Origin: Leifsonia virtsii
GTDB lineage: Bacteria; Actinomycetota; Actinomycetes; Actinomycetales; Microbacteriaceae
NCBI RefSeq assembly: GCF_030433675.1
Contig: NZ_JAROCB010000003.1
Coordinates: forward strand, 310,001 to 374,000
Length of the DNA stretch: 64,000 nt
Reading direction: 5' to 3'
This document shows positions 50,648 to 63,613 of the stretch, piece by piece. How positions within the stretch are numbered: the stretch's first letter is position 1; each line of letters starts with the position of its first letter. The position numbers and the translations under genes are program-made. The notes under the pieces are model-generated. The model saw only the letters and a program-made list of their open reading frames with translations. It did not search any database and was not told the DNA's origin.

Positions 50648-51793
50648 GTGAAGTTCCAAGCCAATCGGGATGTGTTCAGCGAGGCCGTCTCCTTCGCGGT
50701 GAAGCTTCTTCCTCAGAGGACGACCCTCCCCATCCTGAGCGGCGTGCTGATCGAGACCACCGAGAACGGCCTCCAGCTGTCGTCCTTCGATTACGAGGTC
50801 TCGGCCCAGACCGAGATCGCCGCGCAGGTCGAGGAGCCGGGACGAGTGCTCGTCTCCGGCCGGCTGCTCGCGGAGATCGCCTCCAAGCTTCCGAACGCTC
50901 CGGTGCAGTTCTCGACCGAGGAGTCGAAGATCGTCGTCCGGGCGGGCTCCGCCAACTTCACGCTGCTCTCCATGCCGGTCGAGGAATACCCGAGCATCCC
51001 GCAGGTGAGCGGCGAGGCGGGACTCGTTCCGGCCGAGGAGTTCGCCGAGGCCGTCGCGCAGGTGGGCGTCGCCGCATCCCGGGACGACGTGACCCCGGTC
51101 ATCACCGGCGTTCAGCTCGAGGTCGGCGACAACACGCTCGGCCTCGTGGCGACCGACCGCTACCGGGTCGCGGTCCGCGAGATCGACTGGGACAACGGCA
51201 CCACGTCGGGCGAGCCTGTCACGGCGCTCGTCCCCGCCCGCACCCTGACCGAGATCGGCAAGACGTTCGGCCACAGCGGCAACGTCTCCATCTCGATCAC
51301 CAACCGCGACGACCGCGAGCTGATCGCGTTCACCGCCGACCGCAAGACGGTCACGTCGCTCCTGATCAAGGGCAACTTCCCGCCGGTCCGGCGTCTGTTC
51401 CCCGAGCAGGTCGACAACTACGCGGTGATCAACACCGCAGAGCTCATCGAGGCGACCCGCCGAGTCGCCCTCGTGCTGGAGCGCGAGGCCGCGCTCCGCT
51501 ACACCTTCACCGCCGACGGGCTGACGCTGGAAGCGATCGGCTCGGAGCAGGCGCAGGCATCCGAGAGCATCGACGCTCTTCTCACTGGCCAGGAGACGGT
51601 GGTTTCATTGAAGCCGCAGTTCCTGCTCGATGGTCTGGGGGCGGTGCACTCGGAGTTCGTGCGCATCTCCTTCACCAAGACCGAGAACCCCAACAAGCCG
51701 GGGCCTGTGCTCATCACGAGCCAGACGTCGAAGGACCAGGCAGGCGCGGATTCCTACAAGTATCTGCTCCAGCCCAACCTGCTCCTGCGCTAA
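50648..51793 (+). CDS. dnaN: DNA polymerase III beta sliding clamp
   Basis: A 381-residue clamp with three similar domains. KFQANRDVFSEAVSFAVKLLPQRTTLPILSGVLIE is the conserved start, quoted from residues 2-20 region; ending in LLQPNLLLR. The peptide-binding pocket contributors VGVAASRDDVTPVITGVQLE and ATDRYR are present. It forms a dimeric ring that tethers polymerases. The start is GTG 50648 with AGAGGTG upstream; an in-frame upstream ATG lacks homology. Confidence 0.96.
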   Translation: MKFQANRDVFSEAVSFAVKLLPQRTTLPILSGVLIETTENGLQLSSFDYEVSAQTEIAAQVEEPGRVLVSGRLLAEIASKLPNAPVQFSTEESKIVVRAGSANFTLLSMPVEEYPSIPQVSGEAGLVPAEEFAEAVAQVGVAASRDDVTPVITGVQLEVGDNTLGLVATDRYRVAVREIDWDNGTTSGEPVTALVPARTLTEIGKTFGHSGNVSISITNRDDRELIAFTADRKTVTSLLIKGNFPPVRRLFPEQVDNYAVINTAELIEATRRVALVLEREAALRYTFTADGLTLEAIGSEQAQASESIDALLTGQETVVSLKPQFLLDGLGAVHSEFVRISFTKTENPNKPGPVLITSQTSKDQAGADSYKYLLQPNLLLR

Positions 51794-51828
51794 ACCAGCG
51801 CGCGGAAGAAGAGAAGAGAAGGACAATC

Positions 51829-52716
51829 ATGCACATCGGCCTCATCGGCCTCGGACGCATGGGCAACAACATGCGCGCCCGCCTCGAGAAGAACGGCATC
51901 GACGTCACGGGTTACGACACCAACCCGGAAGTCTCGGACGTCGCCACGGTCGCCGACCTCGTGGCTGCGCTCCCCGCGCCGCGGACCATCTGGGTCATGG
52001 TGCCCGCCGGCCAGATCACCGACTCGGTGATCCGCGAACTCGAGCCGCTGCTCGAGAAGGGCGACCTGGTCATCGACGGCGGCAACTCGAAGTTCACCGA
52101 GGACTTCAAGCACGCGGAGCTTCTCGCGCCGCGCGGCGTCGACTTCATGGACGCCGGCGTCTCCGGCGGCATCTGGGGTCTTGAGAACGGCTACGGCCTG
52201 ATGGTGGGCGGTTCCGCGGAGCAGGTCGAGCGCGTCATGCCGGTCTTCGACGCTCTCCGGCCGGAGGGTCCGCGCGACGAGGGCTTCGTCCACGTCGGGG
52301 AGGTCGGCGCCGGCCACTACGCCAAGATGGTGCACAACGGCATCGAGTACGCGCTGATGCAGGCGTACGCCGAGGGCTACGAGCTGCTGGACACGCGCAA
52401 GGACATCATCAAGGACGTCACCGGCACGTTCAAGGCCTGGCAGCGGGGGACTGTCGTCCGCTCCTGGCTGCTCGACCTGCTGGTCCGCGCCCTGGAGCAG
52501 GACCCGGAGTTCGAGCACATCGAGGGCTACGTGCAGGACTCGGGCGAGGGTCGCTGGACCGTGGAGGAGGCGCTCAACAACGCCGTCCCGGTGCCGACGA
52601 TCAGCGCCTCGATCTTCGCGCGCTTCGTCTCGCGCCAGGAGGACTCGCCTGCGATGAAGGCGGTCGCCGCCCTCCGCAACCAGTTCGGCGGCCACGCTGT
52701 GAAGGCCGTGGACTAA
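51829..52716 (+). CDS. gnd: 6-phosphogluconate dehydrogenase, decarboxylating (short type)
   Basis: A 295-residue enzyme of the short, GndA-like class. N-terminal NAD(P) site IGLIGLGRMGNNMRARL, DGGNSKFTEDF, catalytic DAGVSGGIWGLENGYGLMVGG, and the substrate segment GHYAKMVHNGIEYA. It yields ribulose 5-phosphate. Its place between dnaN and recF is a known actinobacterial arrangement. The ATG follows GAAGAGAAGAGAAGG. Confidence 0.94.
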   Translation: MHIGLIGLGRMGNNMRARLEKNGIDVTGYDTNPEVSDVATVADLVAALPAPRTIWVMVPAGQITDSVIRELEPLLEKGDLVIDGGNSKFTEDFKHAELLAPRGVDFMDAGVSGGIWGLENGYGLMVGGSAEQVERVMPVFDALRPEGPRDEGFVHVGEVGAGHYAKMVHNGIEYALMQAYAEGYELLDTRKDIIKDVTGTFKAWQRGTVVRSWLLDLLVRALEQDPEFEHIEGYVQDSGEGRWTVEEALNNAVPVPTISASIFARFVSRQEDSPAMKAVAALRNQFGGHAVKAVD

Positions 52717-52722
52717 CCCTCC

Positions 52723-53889
52723 TTGAGAGTTACGCATCTTTCCCTGACCGACTTCCGCAACTACCGCACGGCGGAGGTGCCGTTCGCGGCCGGCGCGAAT
52801 CTGTTCGTCGGCCGCAACGGCCAGGGGAAGACCAACCTCGTCGAGTCGCTCGGCTATCTGAGCACCCTCGGGTCGCACCGGGTGTCGAGCGACCAGGCGA
52901 TGATCAGAAAGGATGCGGACGCCGCGATCGTCCGGGCCCGCATCCGCCACGACGGCCGCGAGCTGCTCGTGGAGGTGCAGCTCAACCGCAGCTCGCCCAA
53001 CCGGGCTCAGGTCAACCGGGCCGCGATCAAGCCGCGCGAGCTGCCGCGCTACTTCTCCAGCGTGCTGTTCGCCCCGGAGGACCTCGCGCTGGTGCGCGGG
53101 GAACCCGGCATCCGCCGGCGGTTCCTCGACCAGCTCCTGATCCAGCAGAATCCGCGCTTCGCCGGGGTCATCGGCGACTACGAGCGGGTGCTGAAGCAGC
53201 GCAACACCCTCCTCAAGTCGGCTCGGGCCTCGCGGGTCAGGGAGGACCAGCTCGGGACGCTCGACATCTGGGACGAGCGCCTCATCCAGCTGGGTTCGGA
53301 GCTGATGGATGCGCGCCTCGACCTGGTCGCGCGACTGAGCGATCCACTCGTCGCCGCCTACCGTTCCGTCGCCGGCGACGACCATCACCCGCGGCTGCTG
53401 CCGCAGCTCACCGTATTCGGCGCGCACGTCGAAGATGAGGACGACAGCGGCGAGGAGTCCGTAACGGGGTCAGCCGGTGTCGCGACGACCGAGGCGTTCC
53501 GCCGGGCGCTCGCGAACGTGCGCCGCAAGGAGCTGGAGCGGGGCCTCACCCTCGTCGGCCCGCACCGCGACGACGTGCTGTTCGAGCTCAACGGGCTGCC
53601 GGCCAAGGGGTATGCGAGCCACGGCGAATCGTGGTCCTTCGCTCTCGCTCTCAAGCTGGCGTCGGCGGAACTGCTGCGGCGCGAATCCACGACGGGGGAT
53701 CCCGTGCTGATCCTCGACGACGTCTTCGCCGAGCTCGACCAGGCCCGGCGGCGCATGCTCGCAACCGCCGTGTCCGGTTATGAGCAGGTGCTCATCACGG
53801 CTGCGGTGTACGACGATGTGCCGGACGAGCTCACGGCGCACACCGTCCGGATCGAGGCGGGTGCGATCGTGGAGGCCACCGATGCCTGA
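52723..53889 (+). CDS. recF: DNA replication and repair protein RecF
   Basis: A 388-residue SMC-like ATPase. Walker A GRNGQGKTN, signature region ESWSFALALKLAS, and Walker B PVLILDDVFAELDQARR. It helps load RecA at gaps with RecO and RecR. A short acidic insertion (EDEDDSGEE) lies near residue 235. The start appears to be TTG 52723, six bases after gnd, with no good ribosome site; this is the only codon that yields the conserved RVTHLSLTDFRNY start. Confidence 0.93.
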   Translation: MRVTHLSLTDFRNYRTAEVPFAAGANLFVGRNGQGKTNLVESLGYLSTLGSHRVSSDQAMIRKDADAAIVRARIRHDGRELLVEVQLNRSSPNRAQVNRAAIKPRELPRYFSSVLFAPEDLALVRGEPGIRRRFLDQLLIQQNPRFAGVIGDYERVLKQRNTLLKSARASRVREDQLGTLDIWDERLIQLGSELMDARLDLVARLSDPLVAAYRSVAGDDHHPRLLPQLTVFGAHVEDEDDSGEESVTGSAGVATTEAFRRALANVRRKELERGLTLVGPHRDDVLFELNGLPAKGYASHGESWSFALALKLASAELLRRESTTGDPVLILDDVFAELDQARRRMLATAVSGYEQVLITAAVYDDVPDELTAHTVRIEAGAIVEATDA

Positions 53890-54379
53890 GCGCACGGCCG
53901 CATCCACTGAGTCCTCCGCCGTCTACCTGCGGCTCAAGGCACTGTTCGCCGGGACCAGCTCGCGCAGCAGGCGTCTCTCTCCCCGATCTGCGGAGGATGG
54001 GTCGAGTCGGCCATTTGGCGTGGGTAGGGATCCAAAGGGGGTTGGTGACGTGCTGGATTCACTCACAGCTCAACTCGGATGGACCGGAAACTTGGCGAAG
54101 TCCGACTTGATGTCCGGATGGGTCGAGCTGGCTGGTGAGGAGACAGCCAAGCACTCCTATCCCGAGTCTGTAGCAGACGGTGTGCTCAATATTCGATGCG
54201 ACTCGACAGCTTGGGCTCGCCAGCTGACATCGATGCGTTCGCTGCTGCTCAAAAAAATGGCCGAAGTGTTCCCTGACGCAGAGATCGAAAGCATCGTGGT
54301 TAGGGGACCCAACGTACGGTCCTGGAATCACGGCCCTAGGTCGATTCCAGGGCGCGGTCCGCGAGATACCTACGGCTGA
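53882..54379 (+). CDS. dciA: DciA/DUF721 helicase-loading protein
   Basis: A 165-residue DUF721 protein. A basic N-terminal part with low complexity (SSRSRRLSPRS) precedes the conserved domain (about 62-145: LGWTGNLAKSDLMSGWVELAG, LNIRCDSTAWARQLTSMR). DciA loads DnaB in bacteria that lack DnaC/DnaI. The ATG overlaps the recF stop by eight bases. Codons from about 54040 on are less GC-rich at third positions than all neighbours. An A7 run at 54251-54257 leaves the frame intact. Confidence 0.85.
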   Translation: MPERTAASTESSAVYLRLKALFAGTSSRSRRLSPRSAEDGSSRPFGVGRDPKGVGDVLDSLTAQLGWTGNLAKSDLMSGWVELAGEETAKHSYPESVADGVLNIRCDSTAWARQLTSMRSLLLKKMAEVFPDAEIESIVVRGPNVRSWNHGPRSIPGRGPRDTYG

Positions 54380-54456
54380 GAAGACAAAAGAGGTCGCTCC
54401 GGCGAAGAAAACCTCTCAGACGGCCGTTTCTGGGCATTTCCGCCCGCGGCTCTTGG

Positions 54457-54462
54457 TAGAAT
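54457..54462 (+). promoter_or_regulatory. Minus-10 element for gyrB
   Basis: TAGAAT, 40 bases upstream of the gyrB ATG in the 123-base gap after dciA; no good minus-35. Confidence 0.5.
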
Positions 54463-54496
54463 GGAGAGTCACTGTCGAGTGCGGTCAGGAGCCTAA

Positions 54497-56503
<2,007 letters not shown>

Positions 56504-56549
56504 CGCGCAAGCGACGGATGACGAGCGAAACGACGAGGGAGAGAAGACT

Positions 56550-59091
<2,542 letters not shown>

Positions 59092-59102
<11 letters not shown>

Positions 59103-59505
59103 CGTCGCCGAGAAGCTCGCCAAGAAGTCGTCCCGTCGACCCGCGTCCGCAAAGCAGGTGCGGCTCAAGCTGGTCTACGTCGACTTCTGGTCCACCGTGA
59201 AGCTGTCGTTCCTCGCGGGTATCTGCCTCGCGATCATCGCGATCGTCGGCACCTTCCTGATCTGGACCGTGCTCGACCGCACCGGCATCTTCGACCAGGT
59301 GAACAGCCTGTTCAAGGACATCTCGGGCGCCGGCGGCAGCGACCTCCGCTCCATCCTCGGCCTCGGCCAGGTCATGGGCTTCTCACTGATCGTGGCCATC
59401 CTGGACATCGTCGTGGTGACCGCGCTGGGCGCCGTCTTCGCGCTGCTGTACAACCTGTCTGTGAAGATCACAGGCGGCCTGCTGGTCGGTTTCACCAACA
59501 ACTGA
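59092..59505 (+). CDS. DUF3566 membrane protein
   Basis: A 137-residue protein with two membrane helices (about 37-62 and 95-118) flanking an extracytoplasmic loop. The N-terminus is cytoplasmic and basic. DUF3566 genes lie directly after gyrA in many actinobacteria; the function is unknown. The ATG lies 11 bases inside the end of gyrA, which suggests translational coupling. The tRNA-Ile gene follows. Confidence 0.87.
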
Positions 59506-59555
59506 CCGATTTCGCAATGCTCGGGCAGATCGGGTAGTCTCGTATCTGCCCATTC

Positions 59556-59632
59556 GGGGATATAGCTCAGGCGGTTAGAGCGCTTCGCTGATAACGAAGA
59601 GGTCCGAGGTTCAAGTCCTCGTATCCCCACCA
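59556..59632 (+). tRNA. tRNA-Ile (GAT)
   Basis: Cloverleaf with acceptor GGGGATA/TATCCCC, D-loop AGCTCAGGCGGTTAGAGC, anticodon loop CTGATAA with GAT, T-arm GAGGTTCAAGTCCTC. The 3' CCA is encoded. A minus-10-like TAGTCT lies at 59534, and an 8-bp inverted repeat (59523-59530/59544-59551) precedes it. Confidence 0.97.
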
Positions 59633-59643
59633 TCCACTCACTC

Positions 59644-59716
59644 GGGGCCTTAGCTCAGTTGGTAGAGCGCCTGCTTTGCAAGCAGGATGTCAGGAGTTCG
59701 AATCTCCTAGGCTCCA
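59644..59716 (+). tRNA. tRNA-Ala (TGC)
   Basis: Cloverleaf with acceptor GGGGCCT/AGGCTCC, anticodon TGC in CTTTGCAAG, T-arm CAGGAGTTCGAATCTCCT. The discriminator is A at 59716 and CCA is not encoded, unlike the tRNA-Ile 11 bases upstream. The pair is probably cotranscribed. Confidence 0.97.
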
Positions 59717-59752
59717 CATCTCACCGAGGCGAGTGCTGCTCCGCGGTAGCGC

Positions 59753-60220
59753 TCAGGCGTCCAGTGGCGGCACGATCGGACGCGTCGGGAACGGGCTCGA
59801 GTACGAGACGCTCGTGGTCACACTGCCGAGGGCGCCGACCCGGCCGCTGATCTGCTCCAGGTGCCGCATCGACGTCGCGACCACCTTGATGATGAAGCAG
59901 TCGTCGCCGGTGACGTGGTGCGCCTCGACCACCTCCGGGATGTCGGCGAGCAGGTCGTGCAGCGGCTTGTACTGGCTGCTGGGGTAGCGCAGCCGGAGGT
60001 ACGCCAGGATGCCGTAGCCGAGACGCTCGGGATCGACCACTGCGCGGTAGCCGGAGATGATGCCGGCCTCCTCGAGCCGTCGCACGCGTTCGGCGACCGC
60101 GCTGTTCGACATGTGGACGGTGCGAGCCAACTCGGCGATCGACTGGCGGCCGTCGCGCTGAAGCTCGGCGAGCAGGGTGCGGTCGGTGCTGTCGACGGCG
60201 TTCGTGGGATTGACGGCCAT
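59753..60220 (-). CDS. Lrp/AsnC family transcriptional regulator
   Basis: A 155-residue regulator. Winged helix region (about 8-60: LLAELQRDGRQSIAELARTVHMSNSAVAERVRRLEEAGII in family style) followed by a RAM ligand domain. AHHVTGDDCFIIKVVATSM is the typical small-molecule binding strand. It probably senses an amino acid. It is divergent from the rhodanese gene. The start is ATG 60220; the ORF extends upstream without similarity. Confidence 0.9.
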   Translation of the reverse strand: MAVNPTNAVDSTDRTLLAELQRDGRQSIAELARTVHMSNSAVAERVRRLEEAGIISGYRAVVDPERLGYGILAYLRLRYPSSQYKPLHDLLADIPEVVEAHHVTGDDCFIIKVVATSMRHLEQISGRVGALGSVTTSVSYSSPFPTRPIVPPLDA

Positions 60221-60300
60221 GGCGCGATTCTTCCACGAGATCGACGGCGATCTGTCACGAACGCCGTCGAACCTCCCTTCAGCCGAGGCCCCCGCTTTTC

Positions 60301-60306
60301 TACGCT
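60301..60306 (+). promoter_or_regulatory. Minus-10 element for a leaderless transcript
   Basis: TACGCT ends seven bases before the ATG at 60314 of the rhodanese gene. Confidence 0.4.
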
Positions 60307-60313
60307 CGTGGGT

Positions 60314-60748
60314 ATGGACACCGACACCAGGGAAGCCGCCCGCCACTTCGCCGCGAAGCTCCGCTTCGAGACCGACCCCTCCGACGTCAAGGCCGCGATG
60401 GATGCCGCCGAGCGTTTCGTGCTCGTGGACACCCGTGGCGAGGCGGCCTGGCGGCAGGGACGCGCCGAGGGCGCGATCCACCTCCCGACCGCGGACATCG
60501 AGCGCCGCGCAGCGGAGCTGATCCCGGCCGACCTCCCTGTGGTCGTCTATTGCTGGGGACCGGGCTGCAACGGGTCGACCCGCGCCGCGTTGGCGTTCAG
60601 CCTGCTCGGCTACGAAGTGCGGGAAATGATCGGCGGCTTCGAGTACTGGGCCCGCGAGGGGCTGCCGGTGGTGGACGACGAGGGGCCTGCGACCCGTCCT
60701 GCGGACCCGCTCACCGCGCCGCTCGGGGCGATCGTCTGCGACTGCTGA
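60314..60748 (+). CDS. Rhodanese-like sulfurtransferase
   Basis: A 144-residue single-domain rhodanese. FVLVDTRGEAAWRQGRAEGAIHLP is the entry motif. The active-site loop is YCWGPGCNGSTRAA, a variant with two cysteines; the first is the expected persulfide carrier. The C-terminus ends CDC. It is divergent from an Lrp-type regulator, which may control it. Confidence 0.87.
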   Translation: MDTDTREAARHFAAKLRFETDPSDVKAAMDAAERFVLVDTRGEAAWRQGRAEGAIHLPTADIERRAAELIPADLPVVVYCWGPGCNGSTRAALAFSLLGYEVREMIGGFEYWAREGLPVVDDEGPATRPADPLTAPLGAIVCDC

Positions 60749-60755
60749 GCCGGCG

Positions 60756-61619
60756 CTACTTGAGCAGCCGCGAGAGCACCCGATCGGCCAGCGGCTTGCC
60801 GCCGGTCTGACAGGTCGGGCAGTACTGGAAGGTCGAGTCGTGGAAGATGACCTGCCGGATCGTGTCGCCGCACACCGGGCACGGCTGACCGGTGCGGCCG
60901 TGCACCCGCAGGTTCGACTTCTTCTCGCTCTTCAGCTCGGACGCGGCGAGACCGTCGGCGCGGGCGAGCGCCTCGCGCAGGGTCGACTGCGTCGCCTCAT
61001 AGAGGCGCGCCACATCCTCAGCCGCCATGTTCGCCGGCTTGTACGGCGACATCTTGGCGACGTGGAGGATCTCGTCGGAGTAGGCGTTGCCGATGCCGGC
61101 GATCAGCGACTGATTGCGCAACACACCCTTGATCTGCGCCCGGCCCTGCCCGGCGAGGATGCGGGCGAAGGCCTCCTCGGTGAAGGCGGGGTCGAGCGGA
61201 TCGGGACCGAGGCGGGCGATGCCCGGCACCTCCGCCGGTTCGTGCACGACGTAGATCGCGAGGCTCTTCTTCGTGCCGGCCTCGGTGATATCGAGTCCGG
61301 AGCCGTCGTCGAGCACGAGGCGCGCAGCGAGCGGTCCTTTGCCCAGCCGGCCGGTCGGCGGGGGAGGAGGCTTGTCGCGCCAGCGGATCCAGCCGGCGCG
61401 GGCCAGATGGATGACGACGTGCAGGTCGCCCGCGGCGATGTCCAGGAACTTGCCGTGCCGGGTGACGCCGCCGATCGTCAGACCATGGAGGGCATCAGCG
61501 GGAGGATCGAACGTCTTCAGGGCAGAGAAGGCGACGATGCTCAGCCTGTCGATGACACGACCCTTCAGCCGGCCGTCGAGGTCGGCTGCGAGAGCGGTGA
61601 CTTCCGGAAGTTCGGGCAT
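60756..61619 (-). CDS. Fpg/Nei family DNA glycosylase
   Basis: A 287-residue base-excision enzyme. It starts MPELPEV (catalytic Pro after Met removal, and Glu), contains the helix-two-turn-helix region NQSLIAGIGNAYSDEIL and ends with a zinc finger CPVCGDTIRQV...YCPTC. It removes oxidised bases and cleaves abasic sites. It is the smaller type often called Nei-like in actinobacteria. Start ATG 61619; upstream extension is a shadow. Confidence 0.92.
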   Translation of the reverse strand: MPELPEVTALAADLDGRLKGRVIDRLSIVAFSALKTFDPPADALHGLTIGGVTRHGKFLDIAAGDLHVVIHLARAGWIRWRDKPPPPPTGRLGKGPLAARLVLDDGSGLDITEAGTKKSLAIYVVHEPAEVPGIARLGPDPLDPAFTEEAFARILAGQGRAQIKGVLRNQSLIAGIGNAYSDEILHVAKMSPYKPANMAAEDVARLYEATQSTLREALARADGLAASELKSEKKSNLRVHGRTGQPCPVCGDTIRQVIFHDSTFQYCPTCQTGGKPLADRVLSRLLK

Positions 61620-61655
61620 CACCCCCAGTCTGCCCCTCACCACCGACATCGGCAG

Positions 61656-61661
61656 TAGGGT
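61656..61661 (+). promoter_or_regulatory. Minus-10 element for the NUDIX gene
   Basis: TAGGGT ends six bases before the ATG at 61668; leaderless pattern. Confidence 0.45.
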
Positions 61662-61667
61662 GATGCG

Positions 61668-62087
61668 ATGGATATCAGAGTCGCCGCCTACGGAGTGATC
61701 ACGGAGGGCGACCGCATCCTGCTGGCGCACTGGAACGAAGGCGGCAAGTCCGGGTGGACGCTCCCCGGCGGTGGCATCGACCCGGGTGAGGACCCGGCCG
61801 ACGCGCTCCTGCGCGAGATCACGGAGGAGACCGGCTACCTGGCCGAAGGCGGCGAGCTGCTCGGGATCGACTCCAAGGTCATCCCGGCCGAGCACCGGTT
61901 CGTCGCCGACGCGGGACCGCTGCATGCGCTGCGCATCGTCTACCGCGCGCGGGTGGTCGGCGGGACGCTGACGAACGAGCGCGACGGGAGCACCGATGAG
62001 GCGGCCTGGTTCGCGCTGACGGCCATCCCGAACCGGCGGGTCGAACTCGTCGACATCGCCCTGCGGATGGCCGGGCTCCGCGACTAG
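61668..62087 (+). CDS. NUDIX hydrolase
   Basis: A 139-residue NUDIX enzyme. The NUDIX box is GGIDPGEDPADALLREITEETGY, with the expected REITEE metal site (quoted in two parts: GGIDPGEDPADALL and REITEETGY). It hydrolyses a nucleoside diphosphate linked to another moiety; the substrate is unknown. Being next to an Fpg/Nei glycosylase, it may sanitise oxidised nucleotides. It is convergent with the PspC gene, overlapping by four bases. Confidence 0.87.
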   Translation: MDIRVAAYGVITEGDRILLAHWNEGGKSGWTLPGGGIDPGEDPADALLREITEETGYLAEGGELLGIDSKVIPAEHRFVADAGPLHALRIVYRARVVGGTLTNERDGSTDEAAWFALTAIPNRRVELVDIALRMAGLRD

Positions 62088-62287
62088 ACGGTCGCCGGCG
62101 CCTGCTGCCTCTCACCGGGGATGATGATCCACATCGCCAGGTACGCGATGAACTGAGGGCCGGGGAGCAGGCACGACAGCAGGAAGATCAGGCGCACCGT
62201 CCACGGACGCAGGCCGAAGCGGTTCGCGAGCCCGGCGCAGACGCCGCCGATGATCCGGCCGTTCAGGGGACGCATGAGTGTGTTCAT
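62084..62287 (-). CDS. PspC domain protein
   Basis: A 67-residue protein made of one PspC domain: RPLNGRIIGGVCAGLANRFG, then a membrane helix WTVRLIFLLSCLLPGPQFIAYLAMWIIIP given by positions 28-57. Envelope-stress proteins of this family bind membrane partners. Start ATG 62287. Its stop overlaps that of the convergent NUDIX gene. Confidence 0.85.
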   Translation of the reverse strand: MNTLMRPLNGRIIGGVCAGLANRFGLRPWTVRLIFLLSCLLPGPQFIAYLAMWIIIPGERQQAPATV

Positions 62288-62351
62288 GCCTCCAGCGTCT
62301 CAGCGCGCGCGGAAGCGCACTATCGGGGTAACCCCCGAAAGAACCCTGGGG

Positions 62352-62927
62352 TCAGAGCTCGGCGCCGGACGCCGGAGCAGAAGAAGACGCCGGAGTCGTG
62401 GGCTCCTCGTCGGCGACCCAGAGCTCGTCGTCGGCACGGAACGTCTGCCAGACCGCGTAGAGCACGCCGACCGCGGCGACGATACCCACGACGATCGCGA
62501 CGACGCCGCCTGCACCGGGACCCGACTTCTTCGGGGTCGGCTTCTTGGTCAGCTGCTTCGCGGCCTTCGAGAAGTCGCCCGAGAAGGCGGCGGCCCGAGC
62601 GGCCCGCGCGTGGTCGACCACCGAGAGGGCCGTCCCGACGGCGGTGCCGACGGCCGGGATGACGTCGCCGACGACGCGCTCGCGCGCAGCACCGGCATAC
62701 CGGCTGGCCGTGGACTTGGCGGTCTCGGCGGCGGGACGCACATAGGTGTCGTAGCCGTCACGGACGCGCGGCGCGATCTCCTCGCGTGTGTAGTAGGCCG
62801 CCTGCTTGCGCGCCTCGGCAGCCAGGGCGTTGGCGTTCGCCAGCACCTCCTGCTGCTGGGTCCACAGGTCCTCGGCTCCGCTGCGCAGTCGCTTGAGCTC
62901 CTTCTTGCGCTTCCGTGTCAGGCTCAT
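62352..62927 (-). CDS. Membrane-anchored hypothetical protein with coiled-coil N-terminus
   Basis: A 191-residue protein: a very basic start (LTRKRKKELKRLR), an Ala/Glu-rich helical segment (about 15-110), one hydrophobic helix (about 142-162), and an acidic, Ser/Ala-rich tail. No signal peptide. It looks like an envelope-associated structural protein typical of Microbacteriaceae. Not recognised further. The start is ATG 62927 after a GGAGGAAC ribosome site. Confidence 0.6.
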   Translation of the reverse strand: MSLTRKRKKELKRLRSGAEDLWTQQQEVLANANALAAEARKQAAYYTREEIAPRVRDGYDTYVRPAAETAKSTASRYAGAARERVVGDVIPAVGTAVGTALSVVDHARAARAAAFSGDFSKAAKQLTKKPTPKKSGPGAGGVVAIVVGIVAAVGVLYAVWQTFRADDELWVADEEPTTPASSSAPASGAEL

Positions 62928-63050
62928 CTGTTCCTCCGTTGCGTCGGGGTGGCGACTGACTCCATCTTGCCACCGAAAGGGCTGAGGATGGCCCGAGAGG
63001 TCATCTCGCCCTCCGGAGTCCTCTATACGCCCTGTGCAAGAATTGGTGCC

Positions 63051-63590
63051 ATGTCTAAGCACACCGCTGTCGCCACGCTCCACACTAACTACGGAGACAT
63101 CAAGGTCAACCTCTTCGGCAACCACGCGCCGAAGACGGTCCGCAACTTCACCGGGCTGGCGACCGGCGAGATCGAGTGGACGCACCCCGCCACCGGCGAG
63201 AAGACGAACACTCCTCTCTATGACGGTGTGATCTTCCACCGCATCATCCCGGGCTTCATGATCCAGGGCGGCGACCCGCTCGGCCAGGGCGTCGGCGGGC
63301 CCGGCTACCAGTTCGACGACGAGATCAACCCGGAGCTCGACTTCACCCAGCCGTACATGCTCGCCATGGCGAACGCCGGCATCCAGGGCGGCCGCGGCAC
63401 CAACGGCTCGCAGTTCTTCATCACCGTCGGCCCGACCACCTGGCTGCAGGGCAAGCACACCATCTTCGGCGAGGTCGCGGACGACGCGTCGCGCCGGATC
63501 GTCGACAAGCTGGCCGAGGTGCCGACCGACGCGCGCGACCGGCCGCTCGACGACGTCGTGATCGAGTCCATCGACATCGAGCAGGTCTGA
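63051..63590 (+). CDS. Peptidyl-prolyl cis-trans isomerase (cyclophilin)
   Basis: A 179-residue cytoplasmic cyclophilin. TLHTNYGDIKVNLFGNHAP, catalytic FHRIIPGFMIQGGDP (Arg), NGSQFFITVGPTTWLQGKHTIFGEV with the substrate-binding Phe, Trp and His. It catalyses proline isomerisation in folding. No signal peptide. The next gene encodes a rhomboid. Confidence 0.94.
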   Translation: MSKHTAVATLHTNYGDIKVNLFGNHAPKTVRNFTGLATGEIEWTHPATGEKTNTPLYDGVIFHRIIPGFMIQGGDPLGQGVGGPGYQFDDEINPELDFTQPYMLAMANAGIQGGRGTNGSQFFITVGPTTWLQGKHTIFGEVADDASRRIVDKLAEVPTDARDRPLDDVVIESIDIEQV

Positions 63591-63613
63591 GAGAGGGCGG
63601 GCGAGCAGCACAG

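Noticed and set aside
54251-54257. A7 run in dciA as a frameshift or programmed slip
   Set aside because: The zero frame continues through conserved residues to a normal stop; no alternative frame gives a recognisable product.
59644-59716. tRNA-Ala as truncated because CCA is missing
   Set aside because: The cloverleaf is complete, and many actinobacterial tRNAs do not encode CCA; a CCA-adding enzyme is encoded at 31388.
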